64,000 nucleotides of DNA, from contig JADJOR010000001.1 in NCBI GenBank assembly GCA_016713665.1, positions 434,001 to 498,000 of the forward strand, read 5' to 3'. Below, in pieces: positions 18,866 through 27,303 of this stretch. This DNA is from Deltaproteobacteria bacterium. Lineage in GTDB: Bacteria > Myxococcota_A > UBA9160 > UBA4427. A model generated the notes under the pieces. It had not been told where the DNA came from. It worked only from the letters and a program-made list of their open reading frames with translations, and searched no databases. The translations under genes and the position numbers were made by a program. The stretch's first letter is position 1; each line of letters opens with the position of its first letter.

Positions 18866-20077
18866 TCACTTGGCGTCGGCAGGCGGATCGGGATCGGATC
18901 CGCCCCGGATTTGCACGAAGTCTGCCTCGTCGAGATCGGGAAGGACCTCGTCCCGGATCGTTTGCTCGAGGCGCTCGGCGGCGATCGCATGGGCGATGGC
19001 CGTCCAGTGGCCGTCGTTCGGAAAGCGATGGATGGGCCGGCCCTGTGCCTGCTCGATCAGGTCGGGCAGAGGATCCACGAAGAGGACCGATCGGGCCAGG
19101 CAGTGGTCGCGCAGGATCGCATTGTCCCGGGCCTGGTGGTCGGAGAAGGAGCCATCGACCTCCTGGGCGTTGACCGGCAGCACGATCAGCCGGGCCCCCG
19201 CCTCCCGGACGCGGGCGTCGAGGCGATCGATCTCGGCGAGGACCGGCGAAAAGGCCCGGGTCACGCCTTCGGGCGACTCGTCGGGGGTCGGTCGTTCGGG
19301 CCAGTGGCGGCCCTCGTGCACGAGGGCGAGCAGATGGGCCGCGACGTAGAGATGCTGCTTCAGCCAGAGGTCGAGGCTGCGCAGCGGACCGGGCGGGAAG
19401 GCGGTGATCAGGAGCTCGTTCGAGCGGCCGACGGCCATCGCGTCGACGCGATCGGTCGTGATCAGGGTCTGGCCGAAGATCACGTAGGGGTTCTCGACCC
19501 GCCAGGCGCTGTTCATGTACATCGCGAAGATCACGATCTGCGGCTCGAGCTGCGGCAGGAGCTCTTCGCCGAGCTGGCGGATCTGGCGCGCGCTGTAGGC
19601 GGGGATGCCGGCGTCGAAGACCGTGGGCCGGGAGGCCGCGGGGAGATCTGCCTGGAGTCGCCGCTCGAGGACGCCCGGCCAGCTCGCCTCGCTCTCGACG
19701 CCGATTCCGAACGTATACGAGTCGCCCAGCGCGAGGACGCGGAGCCCGCCGGCTCGTGCCTCGGCGAGCGGGCCGTCGCGCAGCCCGAGCTCGTTCAGCC
19801 GGACTTCGACGGCGTAGTCCGGAGAGCGCCATTCGTTCGTGAAGGAGCGCCGGAACGCGTAGCCGCGCTCGGGGTGGGGGACGAGAAAGGGATCCTCCGC
19901 CGGTCGGCGCGGCACGATCCAGGGCGTCGGCAGGATCAGTCGCGTCGCGGCCTCGATCGCGCCGAGCGAGAGGGCGAGCGTCACGCACGCGAATGCCAGC
20001 AGACGTCCCCGGCTCGGACCGCGCGAGCGGTTGCGCGATCCACCGCCCGCCCCCTCTGCGCGGGGCGGCACGCTCAT
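18866..20077 (-). CDS. Membrane-anchored SGNH/GDSL esterase-like protein (1 of 5)
   Basis: 403 residues. A signal anchor (about residues 25-47) precedes an SGNH hydrolase domain: block I ALGDSYTFGIG with the nucleophile Ser, a strand ending FAMYMNSAW that could hold the oxyanion Asn, and the C-terminal catalytic pair in NDGHWTAIAH. Such proteins add or remove O-acetyl groups on polysaccharides in the periplasm. ATG 20077 overlaps the PIG-L stop by 4 bp. Confidence 0.82.
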   Translation of the reverse strand: MSVPPRAEGAGGGSRNRSRGPSRGRLLAFACVTLALSLGAIEAATRLILPTPWIVPRRPAEDPFLVPHPERGYAFRRSFTNEWRSPDYAVEVRLNELGLRDGPLAEARAGGLRVLALGDSYTFGIGVESEASWPGVLERRLQADLPAASRPTVFDAGIPAYSARQIRQLGEELLPQLEPQIVIFAMYMNSAWRVENPYVIFGQTLITTDRVDAMAVGRSNELLITAFPPGPLRSLDLWLKQHLYVAAHLLALVHEGRHWPERPTPDESPEGVTRAFSPVLAEIDRLDARVREAGARLIVLPVNAQEVDGSFSDHQARDNAILRDHCLARSVLFVDPLPDLIEQAQGRPIHRFPNDGHWTAIAHAIAAERLEQTIRDEVLPDLDEADFVQIRGGSDPDPPADAK

Positions 20078-20715
20078 GCGAGCGAGAGCTTCCGGCTGTA
20101 GAAGGCCTCGGCGAGGCGCGTCGGCGAATCACATTCCATGCCGCGAATGCGCGGCGTCGCCATGAAGAGGTCGGTCGTGAACCACTGCTTGCCCGCCTGG
20201 GACGGAAAGTGCTCCATCACGAGCTCGGCCTTGCGGCGGCAGCGCGCCTCGGACAGCGGCACGAAGAAGTTCGGCTGGCCGAAATCGCCGTCGTATTTCG
20301 GGATCTCGTACTCGAGGATCACGTGGCTGCGGAAGGTGTTCCAGGCGAGGTCGGAGAGGACGCGGTGGTCCTGGTGGCGATCTTCCCGGTAGTGGGTGAA
20401 GACGACGTCCGGCCGGAAGGGCTTCAGCGTCTCGAAGCAGTCCTTGATCTGCTCGCCCTGATAGGGGAAGTACGAGCTGCGGAAATTCTCGACGACGACC
20501 TGCGGATTCTTCGCGCCGGCGAGGAAGGCCTCGGCGCTGCGGAGCGCCTCCTGGCGTCGACCGCCCTCGGCGCTGAAGACGGCCCAGAGGATCTCGATCC
20601 CCGGGTTCTCCTCGACCAGCTTGAGCACCGTCCCGCCGCAGCCGATCTCGATGTCGTCGGAGTGGGCACCGACGAACAGGACCTTCTGGAGCGCGTCGAA
20701 TCGGATGCCACGCAT
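20074..20715 (-). CDS. PIG-L/LmbE-family deacetylase
   Basis: 213 residues from ATG 20715. The metal-binding motif reads AHSDDIEIG, close to the usual AHPDDE, with Ser in place of Pro; a second motif HYREDRHQDHR gives the later His ligands. The family removes N-acetyl groups from amino sugars. Lying among sugar genes, it probably deacetylates an N-acetylated sugar precursor or glycolipid intermediate. It is coupled to the SGNH gene by ATGA. Confidence 0.87.
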   Translation of the reverse strand: MRGIRFDALQKVLFVGAHSDDIEIGCGGTVLKLVEENPGIEILWAVFSAEGGRRQEALRSAEAFLAGAKNPQVVVENFRSSYFPYQGEQIKDCFETLKPFRPDVVFTHYREDRHQDHRVLSDLAWNTFRSHVILEYEIPKYDGDFGQPNFFVPLSEARCRRKAELVMEHFPSQAGKQWFTTDLFMATPRIRGMECDSPTRLAEAFYSRKLSLA

Positions 20716-20720
20716 GGCGC

Positions 20721-22022
20721 TCAGCGCCCCAGGATCTTCTCGGCGGCGGATTCGCCGCTGATGAAGGACTCGTCGGTCCAGATGTACTTCCAGTCGCCAT
20801 AGCGGCCGCAGTAGGCGATGCCGAGCTCGTCGAGATAGCCGTGGACGATCGCGAGGGCGTCGGCGCGCTCGAGGTCGAAGATGACGTTCGCGTAGTCGAT
20901 GTGCATCGTCTCCCGGTAGAGGATCCGATCGGTCTCGCGCAGCACGCCGATCTTCTTGAGGTCCCGGATGGTGGGCTCGATGCACTCGTCGGGCGTGCGA
21001 TCGAGGGGCCGGTACTTCTTCGAGTAGTAGCACTCGGCCTGGAGGCTCCCGCAGCCCGGCGGCACGTTGTGCGGCGACTGCAGATGCGGCGTCGAGACGC
21101 GGGTGAAGAAGACGTCGCGGTCGTAGATGTAGGTCCAGTGGGCGTCGACGAGGTCGCGGCGATCGACGACGAGATTGACGATCACGACCTCGCTGCAGGA
21201 GAGCCGGGCCGCGGCCTCGCGGACCTCGCGCGGAGCGCCCTGGATCGCCGGAATCAGGTCGGGCAGGGGCACCGACGAGACGAGTCCGTCGTAGGGCACG
21301 CTGACGCCGTTCTTGAACCGGACCTGCTTCGCCTTCGGATCGATCGACTCGAGCGAGTGGGAGAGCCGGACGTCGGAGGAGTCCATGAAGCGGCGCAGGT
21401 AGGACACGAAGCCGCCGTGGGACGGGTAGCGGAAGCCGCTGATGTAGTGGACGTCGGGGGTCGCCGGCAGCAGCGCGCCGCGCAGCACCTCCTCGAGCTT
21501 GCACTGGTAGAGGCGAGGGCCGATCCAGTCGAGGCTCATGTTCTTCGCCTCGGTCGTGTGATACTTGATCGTGTAGTCCATCGGGAACTGCTCGGCGAAG
21601 GTGTGGCCGAAGCTCGCGCGGAGCCACTGCTCGTAGTTCACGATCTCGCCGTGCTGCTTGTTCTGCGCCTCGACGAAGTCCCGGATCACGTCGATGATCG
21701 TCTGCGGCGGGAGTCCGTAGAGGTTGATCTGGGCCGGGTGCTTGACCCAGTGGCCGCGCCAGTAGTTGTTGACCTTCGTGTGGAGGGTCTCGTACTTCTG
21801 GTCGATCTGTTCGGCGAAGAGCTTCTGAAGGCGCTCGTGGCTCGTGAAGGAGACGTGGGGGCCCTCGTCGAAGGTGAACTGGCCCTCGCGGAGGAACGAG
21901 GCGGTATGGCCTCCGTAATGATCCTTCTTGTCGAAGAGGACCGGGGTCTCGCCCGCCATGCGCAGATGATGCGCCGCGCCCCAGCCCGCCATGCCCGTTC
22001 CCAGAACGCAGATCTTCTTCAT
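20721..22022 (-). CDS. FAD-dependent amine oxidase/UDP-galactopyranose mutase-like oxidoreductase
   Basis: 433 residues. The N-terminal dinucleotide-binding motif is VLGTGMAGWGAAHHLRMAG, followed by an FDKKDHYGGHTASF stretch typical of the protoporphyrinogen oxidase/UGM superfamily. FDEGPHVSFTSHERLQKLF and YWRGHWVKHPAQINLYGLP resemble UDP-galactopyranose mutase-like proteins in surface-sugar loci. True mutase activity cannot be claimed, because the overall match is to the wider amine-oxidoreductase family. The PIG-L start lies only 5 bp after its stop. Confidence 0.8.
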   Translation of the reverse strand: MKKICVLGTGMAGWGAAHHLRMAGETPVLFDKKDHYGGHTASFLREGQFTFDEGPHVSFTSHERLQKLFAEQIDQKYETLHTKVNNYWRGHWVKHPAQINLYGLPPQTIIDVIRDFVEAQNKQHGEIVNYEQWLRASFGHTFAEQFPMDYTIKYHTTEAKNMSLDWIGPRLYQCKLEEVLRGALLPATPDVHYISGFRYPSHGGFVSYLRRFMDSSDVRLSHSLESIDPKAKQVRFKNGVSVPYDGLVSSVPLPDLIPAIQGAPREVREAAARLSCSEVVIVNLVVDRRDLVDAHWTYIYDRDVFFTRVSTPHLQSPHNVPPGCGSLQAECYYSKKYRPLDRTPDECIEPTIRDLKKIGVLRETDRILYRETMHIDYANVIFDLERADALAIVHGYLDELGIAYCGRYGDWKYIWTDESFISGESAAEKILGR

Positions 22023-22076
22023 GCTGCTCTCTTCGTCCCGCCCGCGGCGTCGATGCCTGCGGGCCTCATCGGCGGA

Positions 22077-23000
22077 TCAGCCGGCTTGCCTTTGCCACCA
22101 CTCGATCGTCTGGCGCAGCCCGGATTCGAGGTCGTAATGGGGCTTCCAGCCGGTCTCGGCCGTCATGCGCGCATTGTCGCCGACCACGAGGGCCGTGTCG
22201 TTGGCGCGGGCAGGGAGCGCGCCGAGCTGGATCAGATCGCCCCGGCCGGTCAGGCGACCGATCGTGAGCACGATCTCGCGCAGCGTGGTGGCTTCCCCCG
22301 ACGAGACGTTGACGGCCCCCTGGACGTCGCCGTCGAGGAGGGCGACGAGTCCGTCGGCCACGTCCTGGACGTGCATGTAGTCGCGGATCTGGCGGCCGTG
22401 GGAGCAGCGCGCGGGCTCGCCACGCAGGAGCGAGCGGATCACCGACGAGACGAGCCGGTCGGGATGCTCGTTCGGCCCGTAGAGAAAGAAGACCCGTCCC
22501 CATGCCGCGGAGAGCCCGGTCTGGGCGGCGAAGGACTCGACCATCAGATGGAGAGCCTGCTTGCAGGCGCCATAGACCGTGTTCGGAACAGCGGGGGTCC
22601 GCTTCTCGGAGCAGTAGCCGTAGCTCCAGTCGTACTCGTAGCCCGAGCCGCAGACCGTGACCCGCTTGCCCCCCTGCTCGGCGAAGCGGCGGATCAGGTC
22701 GAAGCTCGCCGTCACCCAGGCGAAGTTCTCGGGGGCCGTGATGAGCTTGCCGGGGACGACGTACCAGGCGAGGTGCAGGAGGTGGGACGGCTTCACCTCG
22801 GCGAGCAGCGCATCGGCGGCGCCGGGGGCGAGCAGATCAGCGCGGTGCCCGATCACGCCATCGGTCGCGGCGGACTTCGGGTCACGGCTCGAGACCGCGT
22901 GGACCTCGTAGCCCCGGGCGCGGAGCGGCGCGAGGGTATGGAGGCCGATGAAGCCCGTCGCCCCGGTGACGAGGACCCGCTTCGGAGCGTCGTGGCTCAT
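22077..23000 (-). CDS. NAD-dependent epimerase/dehydratase
   Basis: 307 residues from ATG 23000. Extended SDR fold with VTGATGFIGLH, HLAWYVVPGKL, a GSGYEYDWSYG segment at the catalytic Ser position, YGACK giving the Tyr/Lys pair, and RDYMHVQDVADGL. The HLAWY and YEYDWSYG signatures recall the reductase/epimerase that follows RmlC-like enzymes in CDP- or dTDP-6-deoxysugar clusters, so it may finish the sugar made with the neighbouring epimerase. Exact substrate unknown. Confidence 0.82.
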   Translation of the reverse strand: MSHDAPKRVLVTGATGFIGLHTLAPLRARGYEVHAVSSRDPKSAATDGVIGHRADLLAPGAADALLAEVKPSHLLHLAWYVVPGKLITAPENFAWVTASFDLIRRFAEQGGKRVTVCGSGYEYDWSYGYCSEKRTPAVPNTVYGACKQALHLMVESFAAQTGLSAAWGRVFFLYGPNEHPDRLVSSVIRSLLRGEPARCSHGRQIRDYMHVQDVADGLVALLDGDVQGAVNVSSGEATTLREIVLTIGRLTGRGDLIQLGALPARANDTALVVGDNARMTAETGWKPHYDLESGLRQTIEWWQRQAG

Positions 23001-23004
23001 GAAA

Positions 23005-23556
23005 TCATTTCCTCGCGTCGGCGGCGCCGGGCTGCCAGTCGGGCCAGCCACGGTCGGCGTCGGAGATGACCGAGATCGGGAGCGGCCAGACGATGCCGAA
23101 GGCCGGGTCGTCGAAGCGCACGCCCCGGGCCGAGGCCCCCGCGTACATCGCGCTCGTCGTGTACTCCATCTCCGTGTCCGCGCACAACGTCTGGTAGCCG
23201 TGGGCGAAGCCCTCGGGCGCGTAGAGCATCGTGCCGTTGTCCGCGCTCAGCTCGAACCCGACCCATTGCCCGCGCGTCGGCGAGCCCGGGCGCAGGTCGA
23301 CGATCACGTCGAAGATCGCGCCGCGGGTACAGCGGATGAACTTGGCCTCGGCGTGGGGCGCCTCCTGGAAGTGCATGCCGCGCAGCGTTCCCGCCGCGTG
23401 GCTCAGGCCCGTGTTGATCTGGAGGATCGTCGGATTGAGGCCGTGCTTCCGGAACTCCTCCGTACACCAGACCCGGGCGAAGAAGCCGCGGGCATCGACC
23501 CGCTTCGTCTGCCGGACGAGGTAGGCCCCTTCCAGCTTCGTCTTCTCGAATTCCAT
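23005..23556 (-). CDS. dTDP-4-dehydrorhamnose 3,5-epimerase-like protein (RmlC family)
   Basis: 183 residues, the RmlC length, from ATG 23556. Cupin-type signatures: RVDARGFFARVW, GTLRGMHFQEAPHAEAK with the catalytic His, GAIFDVIVDLR and YAPEGFAHGYQTL. RmlC proper acts on dTDP-4-keto-6-deoxyglucose, but many relatives act on CDP sugars. With an RfbF-like gene and a reductase in the same array, either is possible. It sits between ugd (2 bp) and the epimerase gene. Confidence 0.88.
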   Translation of the reverse strand: MEFEKTKLEGAYLVRQTKRVDARGFFARVWCTEEFRKHGLNPTILQINTGLSHAAGTLRGMHFQEAPHAEAKFIRCTRGAIFDVIVDLRPGSPTRGQWVGFELSADNGTMLYAPEGFAHGYQTLCADTEMEYTTSAMYAGASARGVRFDDPAFGIVWPLPISVISDADRGWPDWQPGAADARK

Positions 23557-23558
23557 GG

Positions 23559-24884
23559 CTAGAGCCCGATCCCTTCGTAGTTCGCGATCGCGTGCTTGTC
23601 GAAGGCCCGCCGGGCGTCGACGAAGACGACGTTCTCCCCGAGCCGCCCCGGCACGCCCTCGAAATCCGGCCACGGCGTCACGACGATCACGGCCTCGGCC
23701 CCGGCGATCGCCGCGTCGAGGCTCGCCGCATAACGAAGCCCGGCCCGCGCCGGAAAGGCGGCCTCGGCCTCGCGCCGCGCGATCGGGTCGAAGGCCGTCA
23801 CGTCGGCCTTCTGGTCGAGCAGCGCCTGCAGCACCGGGAAGGCCGGGCTCTCCCGCACGTCGTTCGTCCCCGGCTTGAAGGCGAGGCCGAGCACCGTCGT
23901 CCGCACGCCCGCGAGATCCGGAAAGTGGCGCTTCAGGAGCTCGACCGTCCGCCGCGGCTGGGCCTCGTTGATCGCGAGGACCGAGGCCAGGATCGGCATC
24001 GGCTGGCCCTTGCTCTCGCCGTGGGCGACGAGCGCCTTCACGTCCTTGGGAAAGCAGCTGCCGCCGAAGCCGCAGCCCGCCTTCAGGAAGGACGTGATCG
24101 GCGGGAGCCCCTCGGCGTTGCGGCCGCGCATGTACTGGGAGAGGTGGACGCCGCGCATGACGTCGACGGTGTCGATCCCGCCGAGGGCGGCGCCGAGATT
24201 CGCGAGCTCGTTGGTGAAGGAGATCAGCGTCGCGAGCAGCGCGTTCGAGGCGTACTTGATCATCTCGGCCGTGCGCGGGTTGGTTCGCAGGCGCGGGATC
24301 TCGGGGGCGAAGGGCGCGTAGACCTCGCCGCGGACGTCGGTCGAGCGCTCGTCGATTCCGCCGAGCACGATCCGGTCGGGAAACAGGAAGTCCTGCACCG
24401 CCTCGCCCTCGGAGAGGAACTCCGGGTTCATGCCGACGCCGAAGTCGCGGCCGGCGCGCTTGCCCGAGGCGCGCTCGAGCTCGGGGAGCACGCGGCCGTC
24501 GGTCGTCCCGGGGACGACCGTGCTCTTCACGACGACGAGATGCCAGTCGCTCTTCGTCCGCAGCGCCTCGCCGATCTGGCGCGCGGCGCCGAGCACGAAG
24601 GACAGATCGATCTCGCGCCCGTCGAAGGGCGTCCCGACGGCGATCAGCGTCATCTCAGACTCGCGGACGGCGAGGGCGAGATCGGTCGTCGCCGAGAGGT
24701 TGCGACCGACGTGCTTCGCGAGGAGCTCGGGGAGCCCCGCCTCGAAGATCGGCGCCTCGGCGCGGTTCAGGGCGTCGACGCGGGCGACGTCGACGTCGAC
24801 GCACACGACGCGGTGGCCCTTCTCGGCGAGGCAGGCGCCGGTCACGAGTCCCACGTAGCCGGTTCCGACGATCGAGATGCGCAT
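23559..24884 (-). CDS. ugd: UDP-glucose 6-dehydrogenase
   Basis: 441 residues. MRISIVGTGYVGLVTGACLAEKGH is the NAD-binding N-terminus; VVVKSTVVPGTTD and GMNPEFLSEGEAV follow, and the catalytic Cys lies in CGFGGSCFPKD. It oxidises UDP-glucose to UDP-glucuronate in two steps. The product is the substrate of the two UDP-glucuronate decarboxylase-like enzymes encoded at 24885 and 33257, so the array can make UDP-GlcA and UDP-xylose. The stop of the upstream gene abuts its start. Confidence 0.94.
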   Translation of the reverse strand: MRISIVGTGYVGLVTGACLAEKGHRVVCVDVDVARVDALNRAEAPIFEAGLPELLAKHVGRNLSATTDLALAVRESEMTLIAVGTPFDGREIDLSFVLGAARQIGEALRTKSDWHLVVVKSTVVPGTTDGRVLPELERASGKRAGRDFGVGMNPEFLSEGEAVQDFLFPDRIVLGGIDERSTDVRGEVYAPFAPEIPRLRTNPRTAEMIKYASNALLATLISFTNELANLGAALGGIDTVDVMRGVHLSQYMRGRNAEGLPPITSFLKAGCGFGGSCFPKDVKALVAHGESKGQPMPILASVLAINEAQPRRTVELLKRHFPDLAGVRTTVLGLAFKPGTNDVRESPAFPVLQALLDQKADVTAFDPIARREAEAAFPARAGLRYAASLDAAIAGAEAVIVVTPWPDFEGVPGRLGENVVFVDARRAFDKHAIANYEGIGL

Positions 24885-26015
24885 CTAGAGGTCCGCGGCC
24901 TCCCGGTTGCCCGAGTACCAGACGAGCGAGCGCCGGAGGCCCTCGTCGAGGGTGACCTGCGGGTCGTAGCCGAGCTCGGTCCGGGCCTTCGTGATCACGG
25001 GGCAGCGGCGGTTCGGATTGTCGACGAGGTAGTCCTTGTCCTCGCTCTCCTTGCGCACGAGCCGGCCGCGGTACCCGAAGAGCTCGGTTCCGAGGGCGAC
25101 CATGCGGTCGGCGAGCTCGAGCATCGAGATCTCGGGCGTCTCGACGCCGATGTTGTAGGCCTCGCCCGGGCGGCCGTTCACGAGGGTCTTGTAGTAGCCG
25201 GCGATCGCGTCGGCGGAATAGCAGAAGGTCCGCATGGCGGCGCCGTCGGAGAGCATCACGATGTCGCGTCCGTTCAGGATGTCGCGGGCGAAGTCCGGGA
25301 TGACGCGGCGGTCGCTGATCTTGAGGCCGGGGCCGTAGTTGTTGAAGGGCCGGGCGACCTTGATCGGGAGCCCGTGCTGGCGCGTGAAGTTGACGCAGAG
25401 CGTCTCGCCGTAGCGCTTCGACTCGTCGTAGCAGGCGCGCGGGCCCGTGCAGGAGACGTTGCCGCGGTAGGTCTCGGGGGTCGGGATCTGGTCCGGGGTC
25501 GGGTCGCCGTAGATCTCGCTGCTCGAGTAGAAGAGGATGCCCGAGAGGGGGCGCCCCTTCTGTTTCTGGCGCATGGCGTAGTCGAGGAAGTGGCGCAGGC
25601 CGCCGACGTTCGCGTCCATCGTCTCGATCGGATGCTGGCGGTAGTAGATCGGCGAAGCGATCGAGGCCGCGTGGATCAGGTAGTCGAGATCGCCGAGGAC
25701 GGCCGGCGGGGCCTCGGTCACGTCGTGTCGGACGAGCGTCAGGTTCGGATCCGACTCGAGGGCGGTCAGCCAGTCCGGGACGCCGCGCACGAAGCTGTCG
25801 AGCACGATCAGGTCGATCGGCGCGGAGCCCGGGTTGCGGCGGTTCCAGTGGAGCGCCGACTGGACCAGGTAGTAGCCGAGGAATCCGGCACCCCCGGCGA
25901 TCGTGAGCCGACGGCCCGACAGGCGCGCGAACTCGGCGCCGGCCTGGCGGGTGATGTAGTCGAGATCGCTCGCGACGACGTGTTCGGCGGTCTGCAGCGG
26001 GTTGTTCTGGTCCAT
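24885..26015 (-). CDS. NAD-dependent epimerase/UDP-glucuronate decarboxylase-like enzyme
   Basis: 376 residues from ATG 26015. After about 35 N-terminal residues comes LTIAGGAGFLGYYLVQSALH, then HAASIASPIYYRQHPIETMD, SSSEIYGDP, RACYDESKRYGETLC (Tyr/Lys) and VARPFNNYGPGL. These match the UDP-glucuronate decarboxylase group, though it is more diverged and longer than the second copy at 33257. The later blocks TFCYSADAIAGYY and PNRRCPVITKARTELGY also fit. It is downstream of a GT2 gene and directly upstream of ugd. Confidence 0.84.
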   Translation of the reverse strand: MDQNNPLQTAEHVVASDLDYITRQAGAEFARLSGRRLTIAGGAGFLGYYLVQSALHWNRRNPGSAPIDLIVLDSFVRGVPDWLTALESDPNLTLVRHDVTEAPPAVLGDLDYLIHAASIASPIYYRQHPIETMDANVGGLRHFLDYAMRQKQKGRPLSGILFYSSSEIYGDPTPDQIPTPETYRGNVSCTGPRACYDESKRYGETLCVNFTRQHGLPIKVARPFNNYGPGLKISDRRVIPDFARDILNGRDIVMLSDGAAMRTFCYSADAIAGYYKTLVNGRPGEAYNIGVETPEISMLELADRMVALGTELFGYRGRLVRKESEDKDYLVDNPNRRCPVITKARTELGYDPQVTLDEGLRRSLVWYSGNREAADL

Positions 26016-26022
26016 CGATCGT

Positions 26023-27036
26023 TCAGTGCCCGTTTCCGTCAGAGGGGGAGGAGAAGAGCGGACGAAGGATGCCCTCGATCGTCCGCTTGGGATTGAGGAG
26101 GCGATCGACGATGGCGGCGGTGACTGCGCGGGCGAGCCGCGCCTTCGAGATCGGCATGCCCAGGCTCTGCATCTGGGTCTGGTGGTAGTCCCAGACGTCG
26201 CGGCCGAGTCTGCGGACGTGGATCTCGGCGAGGAAGCGATAGTACCCATCGAGCTCGCGCGCGAGGCGCCCGGCGTATTCCTCGTCGCTCATGTAGGCGC
26301 GGCCGTAGCGGACGAGCTCCTCGACGTTCGAGGCGGCATAAGGGTTCAGGTGGCGGATGCGGTGGGTCGTGCGGGAGTTCTCGCCGCCCGCCTTGTAGGT
26401 CAGGACCTGGTGGATGAAGCCGAAGTCGTGCTTCTGCAGGAGCTTGAGATACGACTCGGTGTCCCCGTTGTAGCGGCCCTCGGGATAGAAGGGCTGCTGC
26501 GATCGGATCACGCTCGAGCGCAGCATCGAGGCCGTCGGCCCGCCGAAGGCCTTGATGTCGTCGAGGAAGTATTTCCGCCCGATCTCGCGGCCGGAGACGA
26601 AGTCGCTCGGGTAGGGCAGGCCGTCCCAGGCGACGCGATTGCCGTAGAGGACGTAGGCGCAGACCATGCCCATCGTCGGATGGGCCTCCATCCGCTCGAC
26701 CATCCGCGCGATGCAGTCCGGGAAGAGCCAGTCGTCGGCATCGACGCACTTCACGTAGTCCGTGCCCTCCGCGCCGATCGAGAGCGCGCGGTTGTGGCTG
26801 CCGGTGACGTCGACGAACTCGGTCGGGTTGTGGACCCGGATCCGGGCGTCCTTGCGGGCATAGGCCTCGGCCAGCTCGCGGGTTCCGTCTGTGCTGCAAT
26901 TGTTGACGATGTGGTACTCGAAGTCGCCGAAGGTCTGCGCGAGCACGCTCTCGATGCAGGTCGAGAGCACGTCCTCGCCGTTGTAGACCGGGGTCACGAC
27001 CGCCACGGCGGGTCTCTTCGAAGATGATGCGCTCAT
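26023..27036 (-). CDS. Family 2 glycosyltransferase
   Basis: 337 residues from ATG 27036. GT-A fold with VAVVTPVYNGEDVLSTCI, VNNCSTDGTRELAE and the metal-binding VDADDW. An ENSRTTHRIRHLN region follows and a hydrophilic C-terminus without membrane helices. Cytoplasmic enzyme adding a sugar to the lipid-linked repeat unit; the donor cannot be predicted. Only 7 bp separate it from the next gene, while 267 bp without a gene lie upstream. Confidence 0.88.
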   Translation of the reverse strand: MSASSSKRPAVAVVTPVYNGEDVLSTCIESVLAQTFGDFEYHIVNNCSTDGTRELAEAYARKDARIRVHNPTEFVDVTGSHNRALSIGAEGTDYVKCVDADDWLFPDCIARMVERMEAHPTMGMVCAYVLYGNRVAWDGLPYPSDFVSGREIGRKYFLDDIKAFGGPTASMLRSSVIRSQQPFYPEGRYNGDTESYLKLLQKHDFGFIHQVLTYKAGGENSRTTHRIRHLNPYAASNVEELVRYGRAYMSDEEYAGRLARELDGYYRFLAEIHVRRLGRDVWDYHQTQMQSLGMPISKARLARAVTAAIVDRLLNPKRTIEGILRPLFSSPSDGNGH

Positions 27037-27303
27037 GCCTTCGGTCCTCGCTGCCCCGATGCGCGGATCGTCCGGGGGCACGTCTGTCCGCGCTCCGCTC
27101 GCCGCCTCCCGTTCGAAGAGGCGACCGATGCGGCTTCGGATGATGGGTAGGTCTCCCCTGGCGCCCGGTGGTCTGCTTTTCCCCGAAGCGCCGGGAAATT
27201 GCCGGCGAGCTGCGGCGCGAGGATCGCAGACGGATCCCGCGCCAACAAATTCGATCGTCCCACGTCGGGTCTCGAGTCGGACTGGGCTCGCTTCGTCGGC
27301 ACG

